A stretch of 64,000 nucleotides of DNA from contig JARDYH010000001.1 of the NCBI GenBank assembly GCA_029215795.1, positions 7,992,001 through 8,056,000 on the forward strand, given 5' to 3'. Every line of letters begins with the position of its first letter. Position 1 is the stretch's first letter. This document shows positions 49,386 to 61,290 of the stretch, piece after piece. A model generated the notes under the pieces. That model was not told the DNA's origin and did no database searches. It was given only the letters and a program-made list of their open reading frames with translations. Made by a program: the position numbers and the translations under genes. The stretch comes from Anniella stebbinsi. Taxonomy: Eukaryota > Chordata > Lepidosauria > Squamata > Anniellidae.

Positions 49386-50477
49386 AGGAGGTGCCTGGTG
49401 AAAAAAACAGAGTCCCTCCAAACAGCAGTATTGGGCACTCCCTAGGCTAGGAAGACAGGCACAAAATTAGAAATTCAGCAACATGTCGAGATTCAAATCT
49501 GACAACTTCGAATTTTGAAACAGGTTTTAAAAAATCAGTTTCAGAGGGACTTTAAAAATAAACAAAGTTAAACCTGATTCTCAGCTCTTGCTAATACAAT
49601 TTAAAGGCAATCATCTCAAGCACTCATTTTCCCCACTGTGTTTTCGAACATCTCCAGAATCCCATGCTTGTGTCTGAAATCTGCTGCCAGCCAGGTTCCA
49701 TTTTGGATGGGATTCAGAGACAACCCTGTCATTGTAGATTTTCCCAAGAAGATCTTCAAATGTCCAGGGTCTCTCCCCCTCCCACTGTCCTTGGCATGTC
49801 ACAGCAGCTGTGTCTGCCCCCTCTGCCACTCCAAACACAAAGATGCCTTCAAGAGGGAGGTTGCAGGGGTGCTCCCTCACCTCCATTTTTTTCCTTTCCT
49901 AATTAAAACTGCTGGACCCTTGCTTTGCTGATGACAGCTGCTTGGTGATTTTAATTCCGCCCAATTCTGCCTGGCCTCTGGCCCCTCACTAATCTGCTCC
50001 TGCGCGTCAGAAGAACCCCGGACATGTTCGACTGACAGCGAAGGACAAGCTGAGTGGCATGGAAAATACAGATGATTATTTAAACTCAGCATCGCTTCCT
50101 CTTTCAAGGACTCTGGCTTTTGGCACTTCAATGCTGCAGCTCTGATGACAACCAGCCAGGGGCATTTAGGAGGAATGTGGGACCAGGAGCCGCTGGCTAG
50201 ACTCACCCTCCGAATTTGCACCACGTCCCATCTCTTGGGGCAGGACTCAGGACTGAAATGAGTTTGAAGTTAAAGCAGTCAGGATAATAAAGTCGAGGAC
50301 TGTTTCCCTGCGCTGGGAGCTTCATCTGAAGGGATCATAGCTTGGGGTTGAGGATAATTGGGGAGAATCCCAAAACTGGATTATTCAAATAGGAGTGTGG
50401 GTATGCAGGTTACTGAGAGAAATCAGCAGAATTAAGTTGGAGTAGGAGGTTTTATGGCAGCTGTAGTTATGGTCTAA

Positions 50478-50662
50478 AGCCTTGTTGGTTATGGGCCACC
50501 TCCAGTATCCGAGGCAGTAAGCCTTTGTGCACCAGTTGCTGGGGAACATGGGTGGGAGGGAGCTGTTGCACCATGTCCTGCTTTGTTGGTCCCTGGTTGA
50601 GTGCTGGACTAGATGGACCCTCGGTCTGATCTGGAATGGCACTTCTTATTTTCTTAACAGAA
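50478..50662 (+). mobile_element. CR1-type LINE 3' fragment
   Basis: GGGCCACCTCCAGTATCCGA, CACCAGTTGCTGGGGAACAT and GACTAGATGGACCCTCGGTC match the second CR1 3' subfamily. Confidence 0.75.
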
Positions 50663-51430
50663 GTCTACAGTGGACCTGTTCACAAAAAAACGAGTTCCAT
50701 GTGCATTCAATGCGAATTTGAGATGCCAAATTTTGCAATCTGTGCCACTTTAGGTTTGCAGTTGGTGAGAGATGGACACTTGCAATAAATGTTAACGAAG
50801 GGCACATTCCGCAGACCAGAATGCACACTGTTCCCATGAAAAGCCCATGCCCAGAGTAGCAAGAAATTCTAATGGCATAATAGAAACAAAAATAGAATAA
50901 TACTGGGAGATGTAGTGGTGTATCATGATAAACACATTAAAAAAAGGCAGTATTTAGGATAAATCTAAGGCAAATATAAAAGGGGGCATCTTTATTGACT
51001 TTTTAAAAATATACTAATTAAGTGTGCCTTTTTGGGAAGACGATTCCACAGTTTCTCTGGATGAAACTAGTTCCCAAAGCTAAGAGCCTCTAAATAGAGT
51101 GGTAGCTGTTGGATATGACCCTTCCATTTGAGGCTGACCAGTGGGGGGGAAAACATATATGGAGATAAGCTATATTAGGCTAAAATGTCACTCACCGCTT
51201 CTTCAAAAAATAATCGCTGTGCTAAATGAACGCCGTAATAAACACGTTTTAAATAGTCAAGGCAGGTTTTTGAGCCTGGAACTCAGTGAAAGCCTCAATG
51301 CTGTCAGCCGACCCAAGTCTTGGTTGACATGACGGCTGTTCATCTGGCCCACATTGTAGCCTGGATTGTGGATTTCACCAGTGGTTCCTCCTGGACCCGC
51401 AGGAGCTAAGACAGAGAGAGGCTTTGGGGG

Positions 51431-51841
51431 AATCATAGAATCACAGAGTAAGAGAGTTGTAAGGGGCCTATAAAGCCATCAACCCCCTGCTCTATGCAGG
51501 AATTCACTTTAAAGCATACCTGAAAGACAGCTGTCCAGCTGCCTCTAGAATGCCTCTAGTGTGGGAGAACCCACCACCTCCCTAGGGAATTGGTTCCATT
51601 GTCATACTGTTCTAACAGTCAGGAAGTTTTTCCTGATGTCCAGCCAGAATCTGGCTTCCATGTAACTTGAGCCCATTATTTCGTGTCCTGCACGATCGAG
51701 AAGCGATCCTGGCCCTCCTCTGTGTGACAACCTTTCAAGTCTTTGAAGAGTGCTATCATGTCTCCCCTCCATCTCCCCTTCTCCAGGCTAAACATGCCCA
51801 GTTTTTTCCGTCTCTCCTCATAGGGCTTTGTTTCCAGACCT
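51431..51841 (-). mobile_element. CR1 LINE 3' end, reversed
   Basis: It starts with the reversed tail ATCATAGAATCACAGAGTAA and continues through TAACAGTCAGGAAGTTTTTC to CTCCTCATAGGGCTTTGTTT, including the end of the ORF2 remnant in reverse. Confidence 0.9.
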
Positions 51842-52316
51842 AACCTGGAATGCTTACCCAAAATCTGTGTTCACACTTTTGCCTTCATTCTGCAGTTTCT
51901 TTAAAGGCAAAGGCAGTTTGTAAGCATGTGTGGAGGTTGTCTTTGGAATATATTTTGGCTTTCTCCTCTGTGGCTCTGTGCAGCGTGACTGAAAGAGACT
52001 GTTGTGCTTGGCCCTTTGAAAACCTTGGGCTTCTTCCCAAATCTTCAGTCTCACCGAATGGCCCTGAGCAGAGACGAGCCCCAATAAATCTGGAGGCATC
52101 GTTTGAAATGGTGAAATGACCACTTTATCAATTGGAATTGCTCCCAGGGATTAATGGTGCTCTCTCCCTCCCCCACCTCCAACAGAAGGACCTCAGCTGT
52201 AATCTTTAGCATTGATTTATGGAGGAGAGTTCTATCCTACCTCTCCATAAAAAGTGTCCAAGGTGGCTAACAATGATAAAACAACAAAAACAGTACAGTC
52301 CAATAACAGCCTACAA

Positions 52317-52956
52317 TAGGGTGACCCTATGGAAAGGAGGACCAGGCTCCTGCATCTTTAACAGTTGTATTGAAAAGGGGATTTCAGCAGGTGTCATTTG
52401 AATGCATGCAGCACCTGGTGAAATTCCCTCTTCATCGCAACAGTTAAAGCTTCATCACAACAGTCACAGTGACCAGATAAAAAGAGGGCAGGGCTCTTGC
52501 AGCTTTAACTGTTGTGATGAAGAGGGAATTGCACCAGGTGCTGCATGCATAGGCTGACCATCTGAAAAGGAGGACAGGGCTCATATAACTTTAACAGTTG
52601 TAGAGAAAAGGGAATTTCAGCCAGTGTCATTTGTATACAATTAGTTCCTAGTGATATTCCCTCTTCATCACAACAGTTAAAGTTGCAGGGGCCCTTCCTT
52701 CTTTTGTATATGGTCACTCTAGTATAGTGCCTGCACCTTTAACAGTTGTGACGAAGAGGGAATTTCACCAGGAACTAATTGCATACAAATGACACCTGCT
52801 GAAATTCCCTTTCCTCTACAACTGTTAAAGTTATATGAGCCCTGTCCTCCTTTTCAGATGGTCAGCCTATGCATGCATAACAATGACACCTGCTGAAATC
52901 CCCTCCTCAATACAAAGATACAGGAGCCCCGTCCTCCTTTCCATATGGCCACCCTA
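52317..52956. mobile_element. hAT-like foldback MITE family C, outer copy of a nest
   Basis: It opens TAGGGTGACCCTATGGAAAG and closes CATATGGCCACCCTA. It is interrupted at 52550-52869 by a second member of the family. The outer flanking octamers do not match well, so it looks older than its insert. Confidence 0.75.
52550..52869. mobile_element. hAT-like foldback MITE family C, inner copy (320 bp)
   Basis: It opens TAGGCTGACCATCTGAAAAG, closes with the inverse and has a perfect 8-bp duplication TGCATGCA (52542-52549, 52870-52877). The target is a relative whose other copies show the empty site GCATGCATACAAATGAC. Confidence 0.85.
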
Positions 52957-53177
52957 GCTAAAGCGAGAAGGTTTTGCTAGACTTAGTTCCTGCCTGCCTC
53001 TCTCAATTCCCAAACAGCTCTGGCCTTGACAAGGCTAGAAGATGGGGGAAAAGGCCTAGCTGGAAACTTTTGGGAAGGTATGTCATGCCTAATAGAAAAA
53101 ACTTCTCTCTTCTTCCCCTTCTAACAAAATTTGCCTCCAAGAGGCAACTCACCTGGGTTTCTCGTTCCTTCCTCCAG

Positions 53178-53758
53178 TGGATGGCGCCCCAATGAGCACC
53201 ACTGAAATCACCCCACTGACCGCCATGGAGTGTGCACCAGTAGCCACTGTGGAGAGAGCTCCCATGGTCACAGTTGAAGGTGCCCCAAAGCGAGACCTGT
53301 CTCAAAGCAAGGAAGGACCACTCTCGGATAGGAGTTCCAGCTCAGCCACCATTGCTGGTGAGTGTGACTCAGAACTGGCTCTGCCTCCTCCTCCTCCTCC
53401 TCCTCCTCTGGATAAAGGCCCCCCTTCTCAGGCTGGATCCTTGGCATCGTTGCCATGGCCAGATGCTCCCGAGGAGTGTGGCCCGCTGCGGCCCACCACC
53501 TTGGACTTCTCTAAGCCCCTCAAGAAATTGGAAGAGGTGAAGCAGATGGGGCAGAGGAGGAACAGCGACCACGCCAACATCAAGGAGAATGGCCTGGAGA
53601 GTTGCCCTGAGGCTCTTCGTGTCAACGAGGAGCGGAGAGCCCTTCAATCAGAACTGGGCAAATGTATCGAAGACTTCCGGAAAATCAAGATCCCCATCTC
53701 TTTCCCCAAGAAGACGCGCCAGTGGCAAAATGAGCTGCTGAAGAAATACCAGCTCTGA
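53178..53758 (+). CDS. KCTD12B: Terminal KCTD exon encoding the H2 domain (residues 334-526 of the long isoform)
   Basis: The exon is entered at phase 1 (TG completes a codon) and runs open to TGA at 53756-53758. After a low-complexity linker with repeated A-P, T and V residues and eight consecutive prolines (about 403-410), the sequence turns KCTD8/16-like. TTLDFSKPLKK is near 440 and QRRNSD near 459. The H2 core is LGKCIEDFRKIKIP with FPKKTRQWQNELLKKYQL at the C-terminus, matching the KCTD16/KCTD8 tail in pattern and position. In KCTD8/16 H2 blocks the desensitizing effect of H1 when linked to it. KCTD12 and mammalian KCTD12b lack H2, so finding it intact behind a TFLEQ-type H1 is unusual. 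The intact frame and conserved core argue for selection. There is no initiator ATG at the exon start and no separate promoter, so it is an exon and not a gene of its own. Confidence 0.85.
53386..53410 (+). repeat. Coding CCT/CTC trinucleotide run (eight prolines)
   Basis: A CCT repeat inside the last KCTD exon encodes eight prolines in the linker before H2. Such runs vary in length without shifting the frame. Confidence 0.85.
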
Positions 53759-54221
53759 GGATTTAGAACGTCCCAGAACTAAGGCACGTCTCACCGGCTT
53801 GGCAGCTTCCTTGATGGGGAGGGCCTTCTACAGCGCTGGTACCAACACTGAAAAGGCCCTGCCCTCGGTGGTGCTATTTTGAACCTCCTGAAGGATGTCA
53901 CCCAGAGCAAGGGCCCTACTGCTAATCTCAGGGTGCGGGGAGGTTGTGTTCAGCTTTCTTGTGGTCCCATAGAATAAGGAACACCTTGGCCCTCTGCCTC
54001 TGAGTAGGGCGAGAGGAGCAGGTAGGAGGAATTAAAAGGTGCATTCATTGAGGGCTTGATTGATGTAGAGACCAAGGCCTTGTTCTGGTCTAAATAAGAC
54101 AACGGGACAAGCCATTGCCATCTTCCCAGAGTCACTTGGTTGGCCCTTGTGGGAAGTAGGATGCTGCATGAGATAGACTTGACAAGAGCTGCTGGCTCCT
54201 CTTATATTCGTTAGTTCAGCC

Positions 54222-54345
54222 TTCCCCCAACCTGGTGCCCTCCAGGTGTGTTGGACTGCAACTCCCACCATCCCCAGCTGGCCTGGCTGTTCGAGTTGCA
54301 GGCCAATTTATCCGGCGGGCACCAGGCTGTGGGAGGCTGTGTTGG
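54222..54345. mobile_element. Palindromic MITE (CCAACCTGGTGCCC type) in the predicted 3' UTR
   Basis: CCCAACCTGGTGCCCTCCAG opens it and GGCGGGCACCAGGCTGTGGG closes it. It would lie within the long KCTD transcript's 3' UTR if the 54.7-kb poly(A) signals are used. Confidence 0.6.
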
Positions 54346-54741
54346 TAATGTTTGGAAGCATTCGTGACGGAACCTAGGGCCCAACCGGCCCCACCGGATC
54401 AAAAGTAATGGGGGAGGCACCACTGCCGTTGGACTTGCTCTCACTATAGGACACCCTGACACGAGAGGAGAGAGGGGTAGAATCCACGACCCGTCATTGG
54501 CCGGGACGAACAACTGTATGAAAAGAAAGGGGAGGATTTATAGCATCAGCTGCCTTGTCCCCGGCACACCTGGGATGCAAGCCAAGGGTCAGGTGTGTGT
54601 GGATGGCTCATGGATGTTGCCGGGACAACGCATATCAACATGAGTAGTGTATACCTTACCTAACCTGGAATGATCATGATTTATTTGTAACTCTTCCTTA
54701 ACCGCCTTTCTACTCTGCAGTTCTGAAAGGGTAAGGTGCAA

Positions 54742-54755
54742 AATAAAATAATAAA
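54742..54755 (+). terminator. Candidate poly(A) signals of the long KCTD transcript
   Basis: AATAAA at 54742-54747 and again at 54750-54755 lie about 1 kb after the stop codon. The implied 3' UTR would include a palindromic MITE at 54222-54345. An ATTAAA near 54029 is an earlier option. Confidence 0.4.
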
Positions 54756-54784
54756 ACAGGAGAATGAAAAAAATAACTCTTTGC

Positions 54785-54930
54785 GCTTTTAGACTGTATT
54801 TTAAATTATGTTTTTATACTGTTGTTGTTTTATATCTTGAATGGTTTTTATGGTTTTAATTTTTGTAAACCGCCCAGAGAGCTTCGGCTATTGGGCGGTA
54901 TAGAAATGCAGTAAAAAAAATAAAAAAAAA
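54785..54930 (+). mobile_element. LINE/SINE 3' tail with CCGCCCAGAGAGCTTCGGCT
   Basis: GTAAACCGCCCAGAGAGCTT and CGGCTATTGGGCGGTATAGA followed by an A-rich run is the + orientation of the tail seen reversed at 63.5 kb. Confidence 0.7.
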
Positions 54931-55439
54931 ATAGGCAACTACATCAAAGAATCGACACATTCCAAGTACACAAAGCAGCAGCAGCAGAGATCCCCCTCCA
55001 CCCCACTGAAATTGCCAGCAGAATAACTTGGTGCATGGAATTAGGAAGCCAGGGTGACCTCAAAAGAGGCTTTTGCTCACCTGCCATCTAAAACTGGGCA
55101 GGCAGGGGTAAGGAGTCCCCAACCCTTTTTGGTCAGTGGGCACATCTGGAATTTTATGGGAGTTTTGCGAGTACTGTCACAAAATGGCTGCCACAGGGGT
55201 GGTCTGTCCATTCAGAAATGGCTGCCATTGTGGCCATGGCCAGTAACAGAACACTTAATTTCCCAGAAGCCAAACTGGTGAGACTCAAAGAAGAGTAATG
55301 TGTCCATCAACCTAACTACAAGGCAGAGGGGCCCTGGGGGGGGGGTGGGGGGCTGAGCTCCCAAACACAAGACCATTCATTGAACCCAAATCAAGATGGT
55401 ATTAGAAGACCACAATTTGCTTTGCAGGACCTGGTTATG

Positions 55440-58400
55440 TTTTATTTTATTTTATTTTAAAAAATCTTAAGAGATAAAATAAAAATCAGGAGGGACAGGA
55501 AGCCTGGCAGGCGCCAAGAGATGTGACTGCGGGGATGGTGGGCCACCAAGTCTGGGGTCTCCAACGTGCCCGCCGTGTTGTAGACCCAGTCTTGATGGCC
55601 TCCAGCTCTGACCACGTTGCTAAGAAGGTTCTCCCTCAGCCAGAGCACAAACAATCTGTTCTGCTGATCTCAGGGCGGCTGGAGGCTGTATACCGCTTTG
55701 TTCCGGTCCTGCAGAATGAGGAAGCCAGAGCAGGTAAAAATCTACGCTATATATTGGGCCATCTCTGGTTGTTCCACAGGCTTTGCAACTAACTCCACCC
55801 GGGGTTTTGCTAGGCCCGGGGTCCGACATATTTGGCAAACAAGCAGGACTGCATATGGCTCAGAGCTCACTTTTCAAACGTCTATCTGTTTACTTGTACT
55901 AAGACTTTATTACCCCCACTGCAAGGGGATGATTCATAAAGTGAGGTCAAACTTTGCTACGCAGCTCCAGAGGCTCTTTGCAGCACAACAAAGGATCATG
56001 TGTTCCAGCCAGCCCAAAATAATCTCAAATTTCCCTGGTCTGGTTTGCGGCGTTATTCTCCCCTGGGGACATCAAGCAGAGGGAGGAATTGGCGCGGTCA
56101 GAATCCAGAGAGAAGGTTCCTCCTTCCAGCTGGATTCCCCTTCCTTTATTAAAAAAATCTGCCCGATAGAAAGAGTCGTTGCAAACCCCTGAGCGGCCTG
56201 GAAGCAGGAAGGCAACGTCGTAGTGATGGATCTGGCTGAAGTTTGCATGTGCGTCACCCTGATTCTCTGCACAGGCTGCTTGGCTCCAAGCTGCAGATGG
56301 CCCCATCGCTCAAAGAGCTGAGGCTTGCCAGTTTGACGCAGGCTGCGCTCACCTGGCCTTCCTCTCGTCCGTCTTCATGAAGAGTTCAACGGAGGAGCGT
56401 GCCAGACAGTTCCTTGGGGGATGGCTCTTGGGGGTGGGGGTGGGAGGCTTTGCAGACTTCCTCAGATCAGCAGCATCCCTCCCCCAACCACAAAAGCCGC
56501 GGTCCCAGGCTTCTCAAATGGCAATGAGCCAGACAGGGACTTCTGCTCCCAGGCCCACAGCAGAGCCTTTGAAGCTGCGTAAGATGCTGCAAGCTCTGAG
56601 CACCTGCCAATGCCGCCCAAGCAGAGATAAATGAGCTGCTACTTACCTGACCTGACCCAGCCCTAGCCCCAGACCCTGCATCGCAGACTGCACTTGGATA
56701 GGTACGGGCAGCATCTCCAGGTAAGGTGACACATCACGGTGGAAATGCTGAGAGAGAGAGAGAGAGAGATTCACCAGCATGGCACATTAGCAGGCCTGTG
56801 GGGTGGGGTGGGAGTTCTCAATGGGGTGGAGCTGGTCGGTTACTGGTGCCGCTCCTCATCTTTCCTCTGGATTTGAGCTCTTCCAGATTGCTTTCATATA
56901 CACAGACAAATTCCCCACTAGAAAATAATATCCAACATAAATCTGGGAGGAAGTCCTGGAACATGTAATAAGCATTTTAAAAAAAAAAACTACTAAAGTG
57001 TAACTGATTGATAGTAGCCCCATCGTAAGAAATTGCTCACACAGTCATTTTGGGAGGCATCCTCACCAAGGCCTGAGCCCCTCCTCCTCCTGTCACAGAG
57101 GTTAACTGCCCTGTGAGCAGGAGACTGCTTGTTACCATGATAATATTCAACAGAGGAAGCCTTCTTCCATCACTAGGGGCTGTCTATGCATGGGGAAAGC
57201 CCCACGGTGGCTGCGCTGTGTCAGATTTGCAGCCACGGTGGGGCTTTCCTGCGAAGCTGCGCATTGAAAAAGTCAGGGACTTACCCCTACTTTTTCAGTG
57301 GGAGCGAAGAAAGAACAGCTCTTCCACCATCTGACCTCGCTCTGAGGCTGATCTGGGGGGCAGTCCTGGTGGAAAGCGACTGGCGATTGGTCACCTTCCC
57401 CCAGGAAGAGGGCGGGGCAGAGGCTCCGGTACCCAGATGACCACCAGAAACCCCTCACTCACTCCTTTGCGTCGGGATTACCCGACGTCACCCCGGGTAA
57501 GGAAAACCACGGGGGTTGGTGGAAGACAGCGCCAACTCAGCACCATGAAGACAGGGCCTGGATTACCATGCTGGGGAAAGCTGCTGCACCAGTTGTATTT
57601 CAGCCTACCACACAGGTGTTAAAGGCACAGGAGTTCTGCCAAGGGAAAAGGCTGAGAACGCTTCTGGGGGTTGCAAAGTGGGATTTGCGGGAGGGCATTT
57701 AGAGCATCACGGCTTTTTAGTAAAGAGCACCAGCTTAGAATTGCATCCCTGAGCTGTGCAGGGGGTAAAATTCACCATCCTGGGGAAAGGGAGGTGATGG
57801 TCTTCATTTGCTTCCAGATTCCAACTCCCCTTTGCAACCTGTTATTTGCCTGCATTACAGGGGAGCTCTGGTCCTTTAAGAGTCGCATCCTCCTCAGACA
57901 GAGGAGCAGGTTTAAAGGCTAGAGGAAGGCAGGATCTCTTCCTTTCCCCAACCCCCCGCCCCTGCACATAAATTAATCATATTTCTCAGCACACACTGCG
58001 GCTTGTATTGAATGTGCTTCCAATTCGCTCCCCCTTCCCCTTTTTGAGAGCAACCAGATAGAAACAAGGACAGATCCAGTGAGAGCGTGGGGGGGGGGGG
58101 AAAGTGGTTCTGGTGCTGGTGCTGAGGGGCTGCACCAGTCCCGTCATGGCCTCGGAGCTCCTGCATGTTTAATATTACGTTGCTGCATACAGAAACCAAA
58201 TCCCTTTAATTAGCGGGCAGCTGGCCTCATTGCCAGGCCATGTGCCCAAGGGACGGCCTCTTCTCCCTAGTTCTAGGAATTCGTAGGATTTCTGTGCCTC
58301 AAGCTGCATGGAAATTAGGGTAGCCCACTATCCAGGATTGGGATAGTGTTTCTTTGGCAATATTATTCAGCTTCTCTTTTAATATAGGAATGGATCGTGT

Positions 58401-58557
58401 GAAGGTGGTCGGCCTTTTGTGTGTGTGTGTGTGTGTGTGTAGAACCCTTATGTCCAAAAGAAAAGTGCCCCTGCACATTTCATGGGTGGTGGCGAAAGAA
58501 TTTGTAAAAGCCTGGGAGGAAAGGAGAGATCAGTGTGTGGTCCCATCCTCATAAGGG
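55440..58557. other. 3' flank, unassigned
   Basis: A minus-strand segment from about 55740 down to 55440 ends in an (AAAAT)n-like run and has a short open frame (WLRENLLSNVVRAGGHQDW), so it might be a retrocopy. Nothing else recognised. Confidence 0.35.
58417..58440. repeat. (GT)n microsatellite
   Basis: A run of about 12 GT units in the 3' flank. Other short runs: GT at 3633-3649, AG at 56751-56769, ATTC at 30289-30311. Confidence 0.9.
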
Positions 58558-58720
58558 AGGGCCTGTAGCTGAGAGGAAAGACAGCCTTCTGCTTTGCACG
58601 CGGAAGGTTCCTGGCCTGCACTTCTACCCCAGCATGAAGGAAAGCCCCAGGAACTCTTGATGAGCAGGGTTGATGATGTCACCTGCCACCCCCACCCATC
58701 CGCCCACCTCAGATTCCCTC
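58558..58720 (+). mobile_element. Diverged tRNA-Ala-like SINE
   Basis: GGGCCTGTAGCTGAGAGGAA, TTCTGCTTTGCACGCGGAAG and CCCCAGGAACTCTTGATGAG follow SINE order with many changes. Confidence 0.5.
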
Positions 58721-58980
58721 CTTTCCAGTGAGTTCAGCTGCAATCCTCCCAGTAGTTAGAAGGGAAATGGATTTTCCCAGCACCATGAGATTGTTGTGAG
58801 CTATCCCTGTTGTAATGCAAAGTATTTTGGAATGGTTTGGTTTTGAATGGGCAATTAAGACCCATTAGATCTACAAAAGACCTCCAAGTGGCGGAGATGA
58901 GAACTGTTAGAACAAGTTTCTTGATATATGGATCAACACAGCTGATTGCATTTTAAGACTCTCCTCAGGAGTGTGTCTAT

Positions 58981-59138
58981 TAGGGCTGTGCATGGACCGC
59001 CTGATCTGATCCTGATCCTGATCTGTCAGGTCCGGATCGGGCCCGATCCGATCTGACTCGGGTCCAGATCCGGGAGGCCCAGATCATCCTGATCCGCTCT
59101 GGATTTGGGATCCGGATCCGGATCCATGCACAGCCCTA
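58981..59138. mobile_element. hAT-like MITE family A, copy 3 (158 bp, minimal)
   Basis: Termini are TAGGGCTGTGCATGGA and its inverse, with a perfect 8-bp duplication GTGTCTAT (58973-58980, 59139-59146). The interior is only GATCC/GATCTG-rich sequence without the GC-rich hairpin, so this is the shortest form. Confidence 0.85.
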
Positions 59139-59459
59139 GTGTCTATGGGGACTGCGATGATGAATGTGCCATTACACCACTGATCTCAGGTCATGTGTCT
59201 GGAAAAAGCCCCCTGCTTGAGCCCTCAGAGAGCCCCCACCTCTCAGAGGAGACAGTACTGAACTTGATGGGCCAGTGGTCTGATTCGGTGGGTTGATCTG
59301 TTAACACGCTTCCAGAATAATCATGTATTAACTATGCAAAAAGCATCCCCTTTCCTCTTTTACTGACATTTTGCTTGCAGAGTCAGTAACTCCAAGGAGC
59401 AGGTACTCATCAGCCAGCCTGCTACAAGTGAACAACCCTACCCCAAAGTACCATCAAAA

Positions 59460-59779
59460 TAGGGTGACCCTATGGAAAAGAGGACCAGACTCCTGTATCT
59501 TTAACAGTTGTATTGAAAAGGGAATTTCAGCAGGTGACATTTGCATGCAGGCAGCACCTGGTGCAATTCCCTCTTCATCACAACAGTTAAAGCTGCAGGA
59601 ACCTTGCCCTCTTTTGTACCTAGTCACACTAATATAGCTCCTGCAGTTTTAACTGTTGCAATGAAGAGGGAATTTCACCAGGTACGGCATGCATACAAAT
59701 GACACCTGCTGAAATTCCCTTTTCAATCCAACTGTTAAAGACACAGGAGCCCTGTCCTCCTTTCCATAGGGTCACCCTA
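59460..59779. mobile_element. hAT-like foldback MITE family C, copy 5 (320 bp)
   Basis: It opens TAGGGTGACCCTATGGAAAA and closes CCATAGGGTCACCCTA. Flanks CATCAAAA and CACCAAAA match at 7 of 8 bases. It is the same sub-type as the outer 52.3-kb copy. Confidence 0.8.
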
Positions 59780-60099
59780 CACCAAAACCAATCCCATCCA
59801 AGGATCGCTAGACAATCCTGTCTGGGGTGGGGGAGTCCTCTTAACCTCAAACAACAATGGGAAGAAGCAGAGAGGAAGGTGGGGGCACACAACGTAACTT
59901 GCACTAGGCAGCTGCGATTCTGCCCGATGTCACTGCAATGGTCACCGAGTTCCAAGCTGTAACAAACATGCAGGCTGCGATATGGCGCCAGCAGTCATGC
60001 GTGGGAAATGACGGATGCGCTCTGCATGGAGAGATGGCAAAGCGGCGCACTGCCGCCTCCGCTGCTGCCCTGTCCGCTGTTGCTTGCCAAGGCCAAACC

Positions 60100-61106
60100 A
60101 ATCCACTCCCCCTGTATTAAAAGCATGGGAGCCGCCCAGGGGTCCTGTTTGAGCTGCAGAAGGCGGAAAACATGTGGCGGCCTATAACTTAACCCACCAT
60201 TAGTCACAGGCAGGTCCCTTTCTAAACACTGCAAGGAAGTTAAGCTCCGTTCCTGTTTGTTTAATGCTTTTTCCGTGCTCCCTCGCTAGGGATAAACAGC
60301 TTTGCGGTCTCAAGGGCCCCCTCAGCAGGCACAAAAGCTTTTACTTATTCATGCGCCTTGCACACTCGCATTCCCTCACTCGCATCTTCCCTGCTACAAA
60401 TGTGGATGCCTTTCTTTGCTGATAGCCTTTAAATCATGGAGCCGGAAGGGACCTGAACAGCCATCGCCCTTAACCCTCCTCTTCAAAATCAACCACTAAC
60501 ACCTAGGCCTGTCAGGATTTTGTGAAAGCCGTCCCGTGTGTTTCGTGGATTGTGCTGCGTCATTCATTCCGGCTTGTGCGTTCACAGACTGATTCTAATT
60601 TTTATTCCCCCGTAGGCGGAACAAATATGCAAATAATTCCGAAATGGTTCCGCAATCATTTACGTAATTTATGTTAGTATGTAACATTTTAGCGCAATGT
60701 CCCCCATCCCATCCAACTTTTCCCTGCATATATTTTCCAGGACGGCATATGAAACAGAAACATGCATATTTTCCTATGAATAAATTTGTGTCAATTTTGG
60801 GGAAATAAAAATTTTAAAAAATAGACCCAAAAGTCCACAGACTCTGCATGGCCTCAGGGGCCCAGGTCGCAGCGAATTCCACCAGTCAGATTCTTACAAA
60901 TCCAAACTCATTTCAGTCTGTCTTGAATTTCTGCAGCATCACTACCAACACCCCTCAAATCAATACATGCTAGCCAAACCGTGAAAGCAAGAGAATCAAT
61001 TCTTCTCCCAAATATTGCAGGGTACAGAGGACCACTTCATGTACACATGGTACAAATGACCTCCATTTAGGGAGGAAAGTAGACATGGTCACTCCTGAAG
61101 TGCCAT
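60100..61106. other. 3' flank, nothing assigned
   Basis: Plain A/T-rich sequence with no coding or repeat signal I can name. Confidence 0.4.
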
Positions 61107-61290
61107 TTTATTTATTTATTTATTTACTTATTTAAAACATTTATACCTCGTCCTATATCACAAGGACCATACAGATAAAACCATACAGATAAAATAGAAT
61201 AAATATACAATTCTCAAACAAATGATACCATTAATATGTTAAAACCAGTATGAAATTTTAAAACAATAAAATCCAATTAAAACAAGATCC
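61107..61290 (-). mobile_element. LINE 3' tail, reversed
   Basis: TTTATTTATTTATTTATTTA, CATTTATACCTCGTCCTATA and CATACAGATAAAACCATACA match the 34.5-kb tail. Confidence 0.6.

Larger units (their letters stand above)
48936..53177 (+). other. 4.2-kb last intron
   Basis: The intron is bounded by GTGAGA (48936) and an acceptor with a long pyrimidine tract ending TCGTTCCTTCCTCCAG (53177). It carries one F-family MITE, two CR1 fragments and a nested hAT-like MITE pair. The rest shows no recognisable feature. Confidence 0.55.

Noticed and set aside
53369..53647. Antisense frame over the last KCTD exon
   Set aside because: A shadow of the real exon; the sense frame has the H2 domain.
53177..53758. 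Independent gene starting with GTG at 53177
   Set aside because: The start coincides with the AG acceptor and phase fits the upstream exons; it is a terminal exon.
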